Below are positions 9,916 through 18,279 of a stretch of DNA of 64,000 nt, in pieces. The DNA comes from RHKX01 sp963826475. GTDB taxonomy: Bacteria; Actinomycetota; Thermoleophilia; Solirubrobacterales; 70-9. Where the stretch lies: positions 124,001-188,000 of the forward strand of contig CAWGXC010000002.1 of NCBI GenBank assembly GCA_963826475.1. Reading direction: 5' to 3'. How positions within the stretch are numbered: position 1 is the first letter of the stretch; each line of letters opens with the position of its first letter. The translations under genes were made by a program, and so were the position numbers. A model generated the notes under the pieces. That model saw nothing but the letters and a program-made list of their open reading frames with translations. It was not told where the DNA came from and made no database searches.

Positions 9916-10908
9916 CTAACCGTCTGGGAACGGCTGCAAGGGGATCCCGTGGTCGGTGTCCCGGCTGCCGTACTCGTAGACGGCGCCCGCATCCACCTGG
10001 ATCTCGACGTCGTCGCGTCCCTGTCGTTTGATCCGCAGCTCGAGGTCGGCGATCGAGCAGTTGAGGGCGTGATGCTCTCCCGCGGTGGGGTCGGAGTAGA
10101 GCCACGCGACGAACTGCTCGGCGGGAGCGCTCACGATGCCCTCGACCGTGGCTCCGTCGCCGGGGACGGTGAACCGGCAGCTCGTCGCCTCGGCCTTCAG
10201 CTTGGTGCCCCAGATCCGCCCGATGCCACCGAGTCGGTGGCTGATGCCGTCGAGGATCAGCCGCCCGTTGGCGACCCAGGGCGTCGTCATCCCGGCGAGA
10301 CGAATCCGGCCGGCGACGATGTCGATGTAGTCGGTCGATTGCGAGTCACCGAGGCCGGTGCCGTGGATCCAGGTCCAACGTTCGGCATGCTCGCTTCCCC
10401 AGTTGTGGCCCACCATCCCCGGCCAAGCGTTGAGCTCGATGCGCTCCCCATCGAGCTCGATCGTCCCGTCGAAGAGGGCTCCCGGATGTGGCGCGACCAT
10501 TTTCGTCCGCGGCACCGACCGCTCGTACATCCACTCCTTTGGGAGGTAGTTGAGGGGCTCGTGGCGGTCGCTGAAACGCAGACCCCAGCTGGCCCTGCAG
10601 CCGGGGAGGGCAATGCTCCCTCGCGCCCACCCAGGGCCGAGCTCCGACTCGCCCATCCGGATGTAGGAGCTCTGAGGCGTTGAGATGTCGGCAAGGGAGA
10701 GCTGGCGCTTCGCTGCCCGAGGCGGCCCGCGGCGGGAGTCGAAGCAGGTGATCCAGACCGCGCCGGTCGCTGGCTCTCCGGGTCGCTTGTGGACCGTGTG
10801 GCGAATCCAGATGGCCCGTGATCCCGCCGGGTCGCAGGCCTTCAGATAGAAGCTCTCGTAGTGCCCTTGGGAGAAAGGCACATCCGGAAAACGTGCTTCT
10901 GCCTTCAT
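9916..10908 (-). CDS. AttH/CrtC-like (tocopherol cyclase-like) lipocalin-fold protein
   Basis: A soluble 330-residue protein without a signal peptide. The pattern GMVGHNWGSEHAERWTWIHG is characteristic of the AttH/hydroxyneurosporene-synthase/tocopherol-cyclase-like group, whose members have two lipocalin-like halves and act on hydrophobic ligands. The start FSQGHYESFYLKACDP (an E-S-F-Y-L-x-A entry motif) also fits this group. The reaction is not predictable: no carotenoid or quinone genes lie nearby. ATG 10908 is closely preceded by AAAGG. It diverges from the peptidoglycan hydrolase gene with under 50 bases between starts. Confidence 0.65.
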   Translation of the reverse strand: MKAEARFPDVPFSQGHYESFYLKACDPAGSRAIWIRHTVHKRPGEPATGAVWITCFDSRRGPPRAAKRQLSLADISTPQSSYIRMGESELGPGWARGSIALPGCRASWGLRFSDRHEPLNYLPKEWMYERSVPRTKMVAPHPGALFDGTIELDGERIELNAWPGMVGHNWGSEHAERWTWIHGTGLGDSQSTDYIDIVAGRIRLAGMTTPWVANGRLILDGISHRLGGIGRIWGTKLKAEATSCRFTVPGDGATVEGIVSAPAEQFVAWLYSDPTAGEHHALNCSIADLELRIKRQGRDDVEIQVDAGAVYEYGSRDTDHGIPLQPFPDG

Positions 10909-10956
10909 CCTTTGAAGCTACAGGGGCGCTTGGACGATCGTGTCAAGCTGCCGGAG

Positions 10957-12531
10957 ATGCATGGACGAACACCGCATGACCGGGGCTCGTTGCGCTTGCC
11001 ACTGCTGGCCGCGTGTTTGGTCGCGATCGCCCTGTTCCTCTGGGCGATCGGCGCCTTCGGTGGAGCTGACGGCGACGTGGTTCCCTCCCAGATCGCCGAC
11101 GCGGCTCGAGATCCCGGCGGCGAGACCGATCCCTTCGCCTATACCGATGAGCGCAGCGCCGACTTCGTCGATCGGGCGACCCTCGGCTACTCCCACGTCC
11201 TCTACGAGAAGAGCCCGGGTGGAATCGTCGCGAGCGCTCGCCGCACCGCGCGCTGGCGGGATGAGATCGAGCGGGCGGCCGACGATCACGGGGTCGACCC
11301 CGATCTGATGGAGGCGATCGTCCTGCTCGAGAGCGCCGGACGGCCCGAGGTGATCGCCGGCGACGATCCCGCGGCAGCCTCGGGGCTCGCCCAGATCGTC
11401 GCCTCCACCGGAATCGACCTGCTCGGGATGAAGATCGATCTCCCGCGGAGCCAGGCGCTGACGGGGCAGATCGCGACGACGGGCAAGGCGCTGGCGAAGG
11501 CAAGTACACGCGCGAGCAGCCCGAAGCCGAAGGTCCGTAACGAGGCCCGCAGGCAACTGCGGGTGCTTCCCCGCAAGCTGGCCGACCTTGCGCGCCGACG
11601 CCGGGCGATCGACGAGCGCTTTCAGCCGCAGGCCGCGCTTCAGGGCATGGGGGACTACCTCGAGCAGGCGAAGGAGCGCTTCGGTACGGCGGACCTGGCG
11701 ACCGAGAGCTACCACATGGGAATCGGCAACCTCGAAACCGTGATCGACCGTTATGTCGGCCCCGGCGAGGCGAGCGCCGGAGCCACCGTCGGCGAGATCG
11801 TCTCCCGCAATGGGATCGACTACCCGCGGCTCTTCTTCGACTCCTCGCCGCTCGTCAATCCGCGCAGCTGGGATCTGCTCGCCTCCTTCGGCGATGACAG
11901 CTCGACCTACCTGTGGCGTGTCCTCGCTGCCGAACGGATCATGCGCCTGTACCGGAACGATCGTTCTGAGCTCGAGCGCCTCGACGGCCTCAACCTCGCG
12001 AAGTCGACGGCGGAAGAGGTCTTCCATCCCGAATCGACGACGATGGTCTTCGCCGACCCCAGCGACCTGGAGTCGGCACTCGCCGACGGCGACCTGGTCG
12101 CGATCGGCGACGGAGCCGACTACGGCTTCAGGGTCGGTCCGCAGCTCGGCGAGCTGGCCCCGGAGCTCGGCGTCGATCCGGCGCTATACGCGTCGCTGCG
12201 CCCGGAGGCGCTGGCCACGCTGATCTACCTGAGTGCTCGGGTCCGGGAGATCGACGGCGGCAAGGGGACCCTGACCTTGACCAGCGCCGTCCGCGATCAG
12301 AGCTACCAGGACGCGCTGGTCGGGATCAACTCCGAGGCGACTTCCGCCTACTCGCTCCATACGACGGGTTACTCGTTCGACATCCTGCGCAAGTACCGCA
12401 GCGATGCGCAGGCGCGGGCATTCCAGTTCATGCTCGACCGGCTGCGCGCCCTCGCCGTGATCGACTACGCGGTGGAGCCGCAGGCGATCCACATCACTGT
12501 GTCAGACGGAGCAGCGCCGCTGCTGGGGTAG
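10957..12531 (+). CDS. Predicted two-domain peptidoglycan hydrolase: SLT-type transglycosylase plus M15-like peptidase
   Basis: About 524 residues. A single N-terminal membrane anchor or signal (LPLLAACLVAIALFLWAIGAFG) is followed by an SLT-like domain with the catalytic Glu in LMEAIVLLESAGRPEV and the ASGLAQI segment that matches the SLT GxxGLMQ region. The C-terminal part has the zinc-peptidase signature SLHTTGYSFDI, matching SxHxxGxxxD of VanY/M15 enzymes, and a later EPQAIHITV that can supply the remaining Glu and His. Glycan cleavage plus stem-peptide cleavage in one polypeptide is the inference. The start is uncertain: ATG 10957 is used, but GGAG touches it, and TTG 10930 is an alternative. 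Confidence 0.75.
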   Translation: MHGRTPHDRGSLRLPLLAACLVAIALFLWAIGAFGGADGDVVPSQIADAARDPGGETDPFAYTDERSADFVDRATLGYSHVLYEKSPGGIVASARRTARWRDEIERAADDHGVDPDLMEAIVLLESAGRPEVIAGDDPAAASGLAQIVASTGIDLLGMKIDLPRSQALTGQIATTGKALAKASTRASSPKPKVRNEARRQLRVLPRKLADLARRRRAIDERFQPQAALQGMGDYLEQAKERFGTADLATESYHMGIGNLETVIDRYVGPGEASAGATVGEIVSRNGIDYPRLFFDSSPLVNPRSWDLLASFGDDSSTYLWRVLAAERIMRLYRNDRSELERLDGLNLAKSTAEEVFHPESTTMVFADPSDLESALADGDLVAIGDGADYGFRVGPQLGELAPELGVDPALYASLRPEALATLIYLSARVREIDGGKGTLTLTSAVRDQSYQDALVGINSEATSAYSLHTTGYSFDILRKYRSDAQARAFQFMLDRLRALAVIDYAVEPQAIHITVSDGAAPLLG

Positions 12532-12781
12532 TCGGGTTTGCCGTCGCAGGCTATTCGGAGCCGGACATCTGCGCTCAGGGAGCGGCCCGAAGCCTTTGCG
12601 CTTGTTAGGGCCGCTTTGCATGGGCCGCGGGTTTCGACGCTGCCTCCCAACGATGTCATTGGATGATTTGCGAACACATGGTTCGCGTTTCCACCATCGA
12701 CCGTGAATAGCGCCTCGGACGACGAACGGTACGTACAGAACACAAGGGTTCAGGGACGCGCGTTGCCGAGGTCGCTGCTAC
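12532..12781. other. Intergenic interval between convergent genes
   Basis: A 250-base stretch between the stop of the peptidoglycan hydrolase and the stop of the DUF2269 gene. It is less GC-rich than its surroundings, and I see no reading frame with a credible start, no tRNA-like fold and no strong hairpin. The same holds for the roughly 245 bases upstream of the DUF2269 gene (13250-13494), which should hold that gene's promoter. Confidence 0.5.
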
Positions 12782-13249
12782 TTAGGAGAACGGCTTCGCG
12801 ACCATTGAGAAGATCGCGACGAGAACGAGGACGCTTGAGAGAGCGCCGACCATTCCTACGACCTTTGCCTTCGCGTCGTATTCGCTGCCGAGGCTGCCGC
12901 CATCGGCGAGATCTCGGCGGGCAATGTCGGCCAGTTCGCGTTCGCGCGGGGTGAAGAACGCTCCGCCGAGCGCCAGCAGCAGGATGAGAATGACCATCGG
13001 AATGGCCACCCAGGTCTCATCGAAGAGATCCCTATCGGAGGCGAGATAGATCCCGGTCAGGAGCGCGAGCGTTCCGAAGGGCATGATCAAGAACCTTCCG
13101 ATCCGCACCTGCATCTCGTGAACCGTCGCCATCGCCTCGGGATGGGAAGTCGTCAGCCAGGGCAGGATCACCGGATAGGCGAACGTGACGCCGAACGCCA
13201 TAACGATGGAAATTACGTGCACGGCGACGATGACGTCGTAGAAGAGCAT
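12782..13249 (-). CDS. DUF2269-type integral membrane protein
   Basis: About 155 residues with four predicted membrane helices: the N-terminal VIVAVHVISIVMAFGVTFAYPVI, a second after VRIGRFLIMP, a third VAIPMVILILLLALGGAFF, and the C-terminal VGALSSVLVLVAIFSMVA. The helix layout with an early conserved VHV and a cytoplasmic, charged ERELADIARRD loop fits DUF2269/YqhA-like small membrane proteins of unknown role. ATG 13249 is chosen; an in-frame TTG at 13267 extends it by six residues, and neither has a clear ribosome site. It stands alone, with about 250 bases on each side free of genes. Confidence 0.7.
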   Translation of the reverse strand: MLFYDVIVAVHVISIVMAFGVTFAYPVILPWLTTSHPEAMATVHEMQVRIGRFLIMPFGTLALLTGIYLASDRDLFDETWVAIPMVILILLLALGGAFFTPRERELADIARRDLADGGSLGSEYDAKAKVVGMVGALSSVLVLVAIFSMVAKPFS

Positions 13250-13494
13250 GGCCACCGGGGTGATCAAAGCGCGAGCAACCTAACTGATCCGTCGCCGTTT
13301 GGGTCGTTGAGGCATTCACTGGTGCGTAGCCGCTTCTCGTCCGAGGCGCTACAGCAGTACGAGCTCGAGACTGGCGAAAAGACACACTCTCCATGCAAAG
13401 CGGTACTCAGCGTCTCTGGCGATCCGGGCCGATTCACCCGCTGAGCTCATGTGTTCGGCTCAGATCCCTTAGATCGCCTACCCCCAGGAGAGTC

Positions 13495-14574
13495 CTAAGT
13501 GTGCTTGACCGTGATCACGTCGCCGTCCTGCATCACGTAGTCGCGTCCCTCGATCCGCAAGAGGCCCTTGTCCCGAGCGGCCGTGTAGCTGCCCATCGCC
13601 ACAAGGTCTTCCCAGCCGATCACCTCGGCCTTGACGAAGCCGTCTTGGATGTCGGTGTGGATGCGGCCCGCCGCATGCCAGACGCTCTGACCGCGACGCA
13701 CGTTCCAGGCGCGCGCCTCGACGGCGGGTCCGGCGGTGAAGAAGCTGATCAGCTCGAGCAGCGAGTGAGCCGCGCGGACCATCCGGCCGAGTCCTGACTC
13801 GGAGAGGCCGAGCTCCTCGCGCATCATCGCCGCCTCCTCGTCGTCGAGCTCGACGAGCTCGGCCTCGATCTTGACGCTGAGCGCGATCGCCTCGTCCCCA
13901 GCCCTCCGGGCGTGCTCGGCCAGGTCGGCGGGGACCTGGTCCTCGCCCTCGTCGACGTTGGCGATGTAGAGGACCGGCTTGGAGGTCAGAGCCTGCAGCT
14001 GACGGGGACCGTCCGCTCCCACCGCGTCGGGAACCGGCACCGAGCGCACCGGCTCGCCGCGCTCCAGCGCCCCCACGACCGCGGTCAGCCAGTCACGTTC
14101 CGCCATCGCCGCCTTGTCGAGGGTCTTCGCCTGCTTGCTGACCCGGTCGAGTCGCCGGGTCGCGGTGTCGAGGTCGGCGAGCATGAGCTCCGCCTCGACC
14201 ATCTCCGCGTCGGCCACGGGATCGATGCGGCCGTCGGGGTGTGGGACGCCACCGTCGGAATGGGCGCGGACGACGTGGCAGATGGCGTCGGTCTCGCGGA
14301 TCGACGCCAGGAACTGGTTACCGAGCCCTTCGCCCGCCGACGCGCCCTTCACGAGTCCGGCGATGTCGTGGACCTCGAGCATCTCGTGGACGACCGGCGT
14401 CGCCTCGAGCGTCGCCGCCAGGGTGTCGAGGCGCTCGTCGGGCACCGGTGCGATCGCGACGTTCGGCTCGATCGTCGTGAACGGGTAGCCGGCGGCTTCC
14501 GCCCCGGCGCGCGTCAGCGCGTTGAAGAGGGTGGACTTGCCGGCGTTGGGCATGCCGACGATTCCGACCTTCAT
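13495..14574 (-). CDS. ychF: YchF/OLA1-type ATPase
   Basis: A universally conserved P-loop ATPase of the Obg family that binds ribosomes and prefers ATP over GTP. The 359-residue product has the G1 motif GMPNAGKSTLFNAL at the N-terminus, G3 in VHDIAGLVKGASAGEGLGN, the altered G4-like VLYIANVDE in place of NKxD (the substitution that shifts specificity to ATP), and the C-terminal TGS-like domain with AWNVRRGQSVWHAAGRIHTD. The ATG at 14574 overlaps the stop of the upstream PAP2 gene as ATGA, so translation is probably coupled. Length and composition are ordinary. Confidence 0.95.
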   Translation of the reverse strand: MKVGIVGMPNAGKSTLFNALTRAGAEAAGYPFTTIEPNVAIAPVPDERLDTLAATLEATPVVHEMLEVHDIAGLVKGASAGEGLGNQFLASIRETDAICHVVRAHSDGGVPHPDGRIDPVADAEMVEAELMLADLDTATRRLDRVSKQAKTLDKAAMAERDWLTAVVGALERGEPVRSVPVPDAVGADGPRQLQALTSKPVLYIANVDEGEDQVPADLAEHARRAGDEAIALSVKIEAELVELDDEEAAMMREELGLSESGLGRMVRAAHSLLELISFFTAGPAVEARAWNVRRGQSVWHAAGRIHTDIQDGFVKAEVIGWEDLVAMGSYTAARDKGLLRIEGRDYVMQDGDVITVKHT

Positions 14575-15227
14575 AGATCACCACCGCGATCCTCTTCGCT
14601 TCGTGGCAGGGCGCCCCGGTCGCTCGGCAGAGGGAAGAGCTTGCCGAGCAGGGATCCAAGCGCGGCGCCGGCCATCACGTCGGAGGGATAGTGCATCCCC
14701 AGGTAGGGCCGCCCCGCACAGATCGCGCCGGCCAGCGTGTAGACGACAGGACGAGCGGAGGGTGAGACCCGGCCGATCACGACGGCCGCCGCGACCGAGG
14801 AGGTGGAATGCGCCGACGGAAAGGAGAGCTTGCTCGGGGCGCGCGCGAGTGGTGGGTGGTCGTCGATGACGGGTCGCTCGCGGCCGATGCTGAGCTTGAT
14901 CGAGTAGTTGACGAGGATCGCGATCGGCGCCGCGGCCGCCGCGGCCAACCAGCGCTCCCGCTGCCGTGGGCGAAGGGCCGCGCCGGTGCCGGCGAGAACG
15001 ACCCATCCAGTCCCCATTTCGCCGAACAACCCGAGCCCCTGGACGAACCGATCTCCCAGCTCGGAATGCCCGTGACCGCGCAGCGCCACGAGGGCTCGCT
15101 GGTCGGCGCGGCCGACCGCCTGCAACGCCCGCCCGAGCGGGCTGCGCCTGGCCTTCACCCAGCGGTTCAAGCGCCGCCGACGGGTATCGCGAGAGGGAAG
15201 CCGGAGTCTCTGTGGTCGTTCGAGCAC
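14571..15227 (-). CDS. PAP2-family membrane phosphatase
   Basis: A 218-residue integral membrane phosphatase of the PAP2 superfamily. All three active-site blocks are visible: KLSIGRERP (K-x6-RP), FPSAHSTSS (the PSGH block with Ala for Gly) and GRPYLGMHYPSDVMAG (R-x5-H-x3-D). Family members remove phosphate from phosphatidic acid or undecaprenyl pyrophosphate. The neighbouring upstream lipid/diacylglycerol kinase-like gene suggests a lipid phosphate substrate. GTG 15227 is the longest start; no good ribosome site is seen there, so the true start may lie downstream. The stop overlaps the ychF start. Confidence 0.88.
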   Translation of the reverse strand: MLERPQRLRLPSRDTRRRRLNRWVKARRSPLGRALQAVGRADQRALVALRGHGHSELGDRFVQGLGLFGEMGTGWVVLAGTGAALRPRQRERWLAAAAAAPIAILVNYSIKLSIGRERPVIDDHPPLARAPSKLSFPSAHSTSSVAAAVVIGRVSPSARPVVYTLAGAICAGRPYLGMHYPSDVMAGAALGSLLGKLFPLPSDRGALPRSEEDRGGDL

Positions 15228-15267
15228 GGCGGGGGAGGATAGGCGGCCCCGGGGCCACGCTCGATCC

Positions 15268-16126
15268 TCAGCCGACGATCAGGTCGAACGCCTCGGCTTC
15301 GACGCTGAACGCGATCGGCCCCGAGTCACTGAGCTCGTTCGCCTCGATCAGCTCCCCATCGACGTTCAGACACGCTCCCTCGTCGAACCTCGAGCTCGAC
15401 CCTCGCGCAGCGGCGATCGAGGACGCCGCTCTGCCCCTCGACGCTGCCGATTCTCAGACCCCATGCGTGCTTCGCCAGCCGCAGGCGGTTGCTGCCCTCG
15501 ATCACGATCACATCGAGGCGCCCGTCGGTCGCGTCGGCATCGACCGATGCGCCGCCGCCGAAGGCGCCGACGCTCGCCACCGACACCTGCCAGGCCTCGC
15601 CGTCGTGGAGCGCACCGCCGTCACAGGTCACCCGGCACTCCACCGGCTGAGCGAGCAGCCCCGCCCTGATCGCGCCGACGGGATAGGCGAGCGCGCCGAG
15701 GCGTCCCTTCAGCCCGTCCGCGTGCTCGGCGGCGGCGGGCGCGAGCCCCACGCTCGCGATGTTGACGAAGGGCCGCTCGCCGGCATGGCCGAGCTCGAAG
15801 GCGCGCGTCTCCACTCCAGTCGCGGCGAGGCGACAGGCATCCTCGAGCTCCGCGGGAAGCCCCACGTGCGCGGCGAAGTCATTGGCGGTGCCGGTCGGGA
15901 CGACGGCGATCGGGATTCCCGCCCTGCCGGCGGCCGCAGCCGCAAAGCCGAGCGAGCCGTCGCCGCCGGCCACGACGAGCCGCTCGGCTCCCGAGCCGGC
16001 GGCCTCGTCGCACTCGCGCACGTCGAAGCTCGTCACGTCGCCACCGGCGGCGGCGAGCAGGCCTTCGACGCGCTCGGCGCTCCCGTCACCGGACTCGCGA
16101 TTGATCAGGAGGGCGATCGTGGGCAT
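15268..16126 (-). pseudogene. Lipid/diacylglycerol kinase-like gene (YegS/DagK type) with an apparent frameshift near its 3' end
   Basis: From ATG 16126 the frame reads INRESGDGSAE, VVAGGDGSLGFAAAAAG (the GGDGT block) and VPTGTANDFAAHVG, all hallmarks of the diacylglycerol kinase catalytic domain. This frame ends at 15326 with a basic, atypical tail (VRRGSVSERRWGADRGERAQ). The next frame, from about 15390 down to a TGA at 15268, encodes DEGACLNVDGELIEANEL and then SDSGPIAFSVEAEAFDLIV, which is the expected C-terminal NVDGE strand of this family. Removing one G in the GAGGTTCGA stretch near 15387-15395 would join them as VELEFDEGACLNVDGEL. It is either a sequencing error in an intact gene of about 285 residues or a recent mutation. 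The restored stop lies 40 bases before the PAP2 start, so the two are likely cotranscribed. Confidence 0.8.
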
Positions 16127-16182
16127 CGGAACCGACCCTAGTGGGCGCGCGGTGCGTCCGGGCCGGGAGGTGGAATGGGGGC

Positions 16183-17277
16183 ATGACCGACGCCGAGCGC
16201 GCAGCCCGCATCGGCGCCTGCCGCCGGCGCTTTCAGGATTCCGGCCTGCCGCTCTTCGACGAGGACTTCTCCGCGTCCACGAGCGTGTTCAACCGGGCGG
16301 CGCCGCTGCTCGTCCTCGTCTTCGTCGGCGAGATGCTCGGGGCGATCAAGCTCGAGTGGTCGCTGCTCGCAAACGTCGGCGCGGCGCTCGGCGGCCTGGC
16401 GATCCTGCTCGTGGTCGGCGCGGCCCTCAACCGCTGGCGCGGGCGGCCCGCCACGGCGATGCCCGAGACCGTCGGCCGGGCGGAGCAACTCGTGTTCGTT
16501 CTCGTCCCGTCTCTCCTGCCGCTGATCTTCGGGGGCCAGGGGCGCAGCGCCCTGGGCACCGCTGCCGCGAACATCGCGCTGCTGCTCGTCATCTACGCGG
16601 TTCTCGGCTACGGGCTGGTCTCGATCCTGCGCTGGGTCGCACGGCGCCTGGTCAGTCAGCTGCGGGCCTCGCTGACCCTGCTCGCCCGCGCCGTCCCGCT
16701 GTTGATGATCTTCGCCCTCTTGACGTTCATGAGCACCGAGATGTGGCAGGTGTTCTCGCTGATATCCGACGTCGACCTCGCGGTCATCGCCCTCCTCTTC
16801 GTCGGGCTCGGAACCGGGTTTCTCCTCGCCCTGCTTCCGCGTGAGGTCCGCAGGCTCGAGGCCGAAATGGGCACCGGGGCAGCGCCGCTGGCGACGAAGC
16901 AGCGCCGCAACGTCGGGCTCGTCCTGTTCACGAGCCAAGCGGTGCAGGTCCTTCTCGTCAGCCTGATGGTCGCCGTCTTCTTCATCCTCTTCGGGCTCGT
17001 CGCCATCAACGAGCAGGTCCGGGAAGCGTGGATCGGTGGCCCCGGTGACTCGTTCTGGGACGTGACGATCTTCGGCGAGCAGTTCCAGCTCACCGTCGAG
17101 CTGGTCAAGGTCGCCGGCGGGCTGGCCGCCTTCACCGGCCTCTACTTCGCGATTGCGATGCTCACCGACGCCACCTACCGCGAGGAGTTCCTCGACGAGA
17201 TCACGAGCGAGCTGAGGTCCGTCTTCCGCGTTCGCGAGGAGTACCTGGAGCTACGCGGGCCGACCACGGACGCCTGA
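16183..17277 (+). CDS. Polytopic membrane protein of unknown function
   Basis: About 364 residues with roughly eight membrane helices, including AAPLLVLVFVGEMLGAI, ALGGLAILLVVGAAL, NIALLLVIYAVLGYGLV, VPLLMIFALLTFMS, VIALLFVGLGTGFLLALL and QVLLVSLMVAVFFILFGLVA. The N-terminus (MTDAERAARIGACRRRF) and C-terminus (SVFRVREEYLELRGPTTDA) are cytoplasmic and charged. I do not recognise a named family with certainty. ATG 16183 is chosen over the longer 16141 reading because a GGGAGG stands upstream. It precedes the BtrH-like gene by 13 bases, so the two are probably one transcript. Confidence 0.75.
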   Translation: MTDAERAARIGACRRRFQDSGLPLFDEDFSASTSVFNRAAPLLVLVFVGEMLGAIKLEWSLLANVGAALGGLAILLVVGAALNRWRGRPATAMPETVGRAEQLVFVLVPSLLPLIFGGQGRSALGTAAANIALLLVIYAVLGYGLVSILRWVARRLVSQLRASLTLLARAVPLLMIFALLTFMSTEMWQVFSLISDVDLAVIALLFVGLGTGFLLALLPREVRRLEAEMGTGAAPLATKQRRNVGLVLFTSQAVQVLLVSLMVAVFFILFGLVAINEQVREAWIGGPGDSFWDVTIFGEQFQLTVELVKVAGGLAAFTGLYFAIAMLTDATYREEFLDEITSELRSVFRVREEYLELRGPTTDA

Positions 17278-17290
17278 GAGACTGCGATCG

Positions 17291-18274
17291 ATGGAAGCTG
17301 CCGGCAGCGCCCGCATGGTCTCGGGCTTCGAGCACGTCACGGGTCACCACTGCGGCTCGACCGCGCTGCGCAACCTGCTCGCTTTCCACGGGGTCCCGAT
17401 CTCCGAGGAGATGGCGTTCGGCCTCGGCGCCGGTCCCTGCTTCTACTACTTCGTCGCCGACGAGCTCTCACCGTCGCGCTTCACCAACGGGCGCACCGGC
17501 AGGCTGGAGGAGGGCTTCCTCGAGCTGACGGGAGCACCGCTGCGGCTGCGCACGGCAGAGGACCCGGCCGAGTCCTGGCGCCTCGCGCGCGAGGTCGTCG
17601 ACGAGGGCCGGCCCTCGCTGCTGTTGACCGACCTCTACTACCTCGACCATTACGGCAGCTCCGCCCACTTTCCGGGTCACGCGGTCGTGCTCGCCGGATA
17701 CGACGATGAGGCCGCCTACGTCTCCGACACCGCCTTCGGATCTCTGCAACGCACGTCGCTGGAGGGGCTCGCCCAGGCTCGCCACGAGCAGCACCCGTTC
17801 TATCCGCTGGCCGGCCACATGGTCGACGTGCCCGGGGAACCCCCGAGCATCGATGAGTTGATGTCCGCGGTGAACCCGGCGATCGAACGGGCGGCGAGGC
17901 GGATGCTCGACCCGGAGATGGGGGAGTTCGAGGGCCTTCCGGCCCTGCGCCGGTTCGCCGCCGAGGTCGGTTCCTGGCCCGAGGACGCAGGCGACTGGCG
18001 CTGGTGCGCGCGCTTCACCTACCAGGTGATCGAGAAGCGGGGAACCGGGGGCGGAAACTTCCGCGCCCTCTTCTCGCGATTTCTCGAGGAGGTGGGCAGA
18101 CCGGAAGCCGCCCTCGCCGCCGAGGCCGCGTCGCTGTGGAGCGACCTCGCCGGCGAGATGTTCGCCGCGAGCGAGTCGAAGGTCGCCGACCCGACGGGCT
18201 GGGCGCGGATCGCCGAAGGCGCCGCGAGGGTCCTGAAGGTCGAGGAGCGTCTCTGGGAGACGCTCGCCAGCTGA
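17291..18274 (+). CDS. BtrH N-terminal domain protein with DUF4872-like C-terminal part
   Basis: A 327-residue protein. The N-terminal half begins FEHVTGHHCGSTALRNLLA, with the Cys-containing HCGS motif of the BtrH (butirosin biosynthesis H) N-terminal domain, a papain-like fold, followed by the likely His block in HFPGHAVVLAGYDDEAAYVSD. BtrH is an acyl transferase that moves an acyl group from a carrier protein to an aminoglycoside. The C-terminal half is helical, as in the DUF4872 partner domain. No aminoglycoside or carrier genes are present, so the substrate is unknown. The start at 17291 follows the membrane protein closely. Confidence 0.75.
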   Translation: MEAAGSARMVSGFEHVTGHHCGSTALRNLLAFHGVPISEEMAFGLGAGPCFYYFVADELSPSRFTNGRTGRLEEGFLELTGAPLRLRTAEDPAESWRLAREVVDEGRPSLLLTDLYYLDHYGSSAHFPGHAVVLAGYDDEAAYVSDTAFGSLQRTSLEGLAQARHEQHPFYPLAGHMVDVPGEPPSIDELMSAVNPAIERAARRMLDPEMGEFEGLPALRRFAAEVGSWPEDAGDWRWCARFTYQVIEKRGTGGGNFRALFSRFLEEVGRPEAALAAEAASLWSDLAGEMFAASESKVADPTGWARIAEGAARVLKVEERLWETLAS

Positions 18275-18279
18275 GGTGT

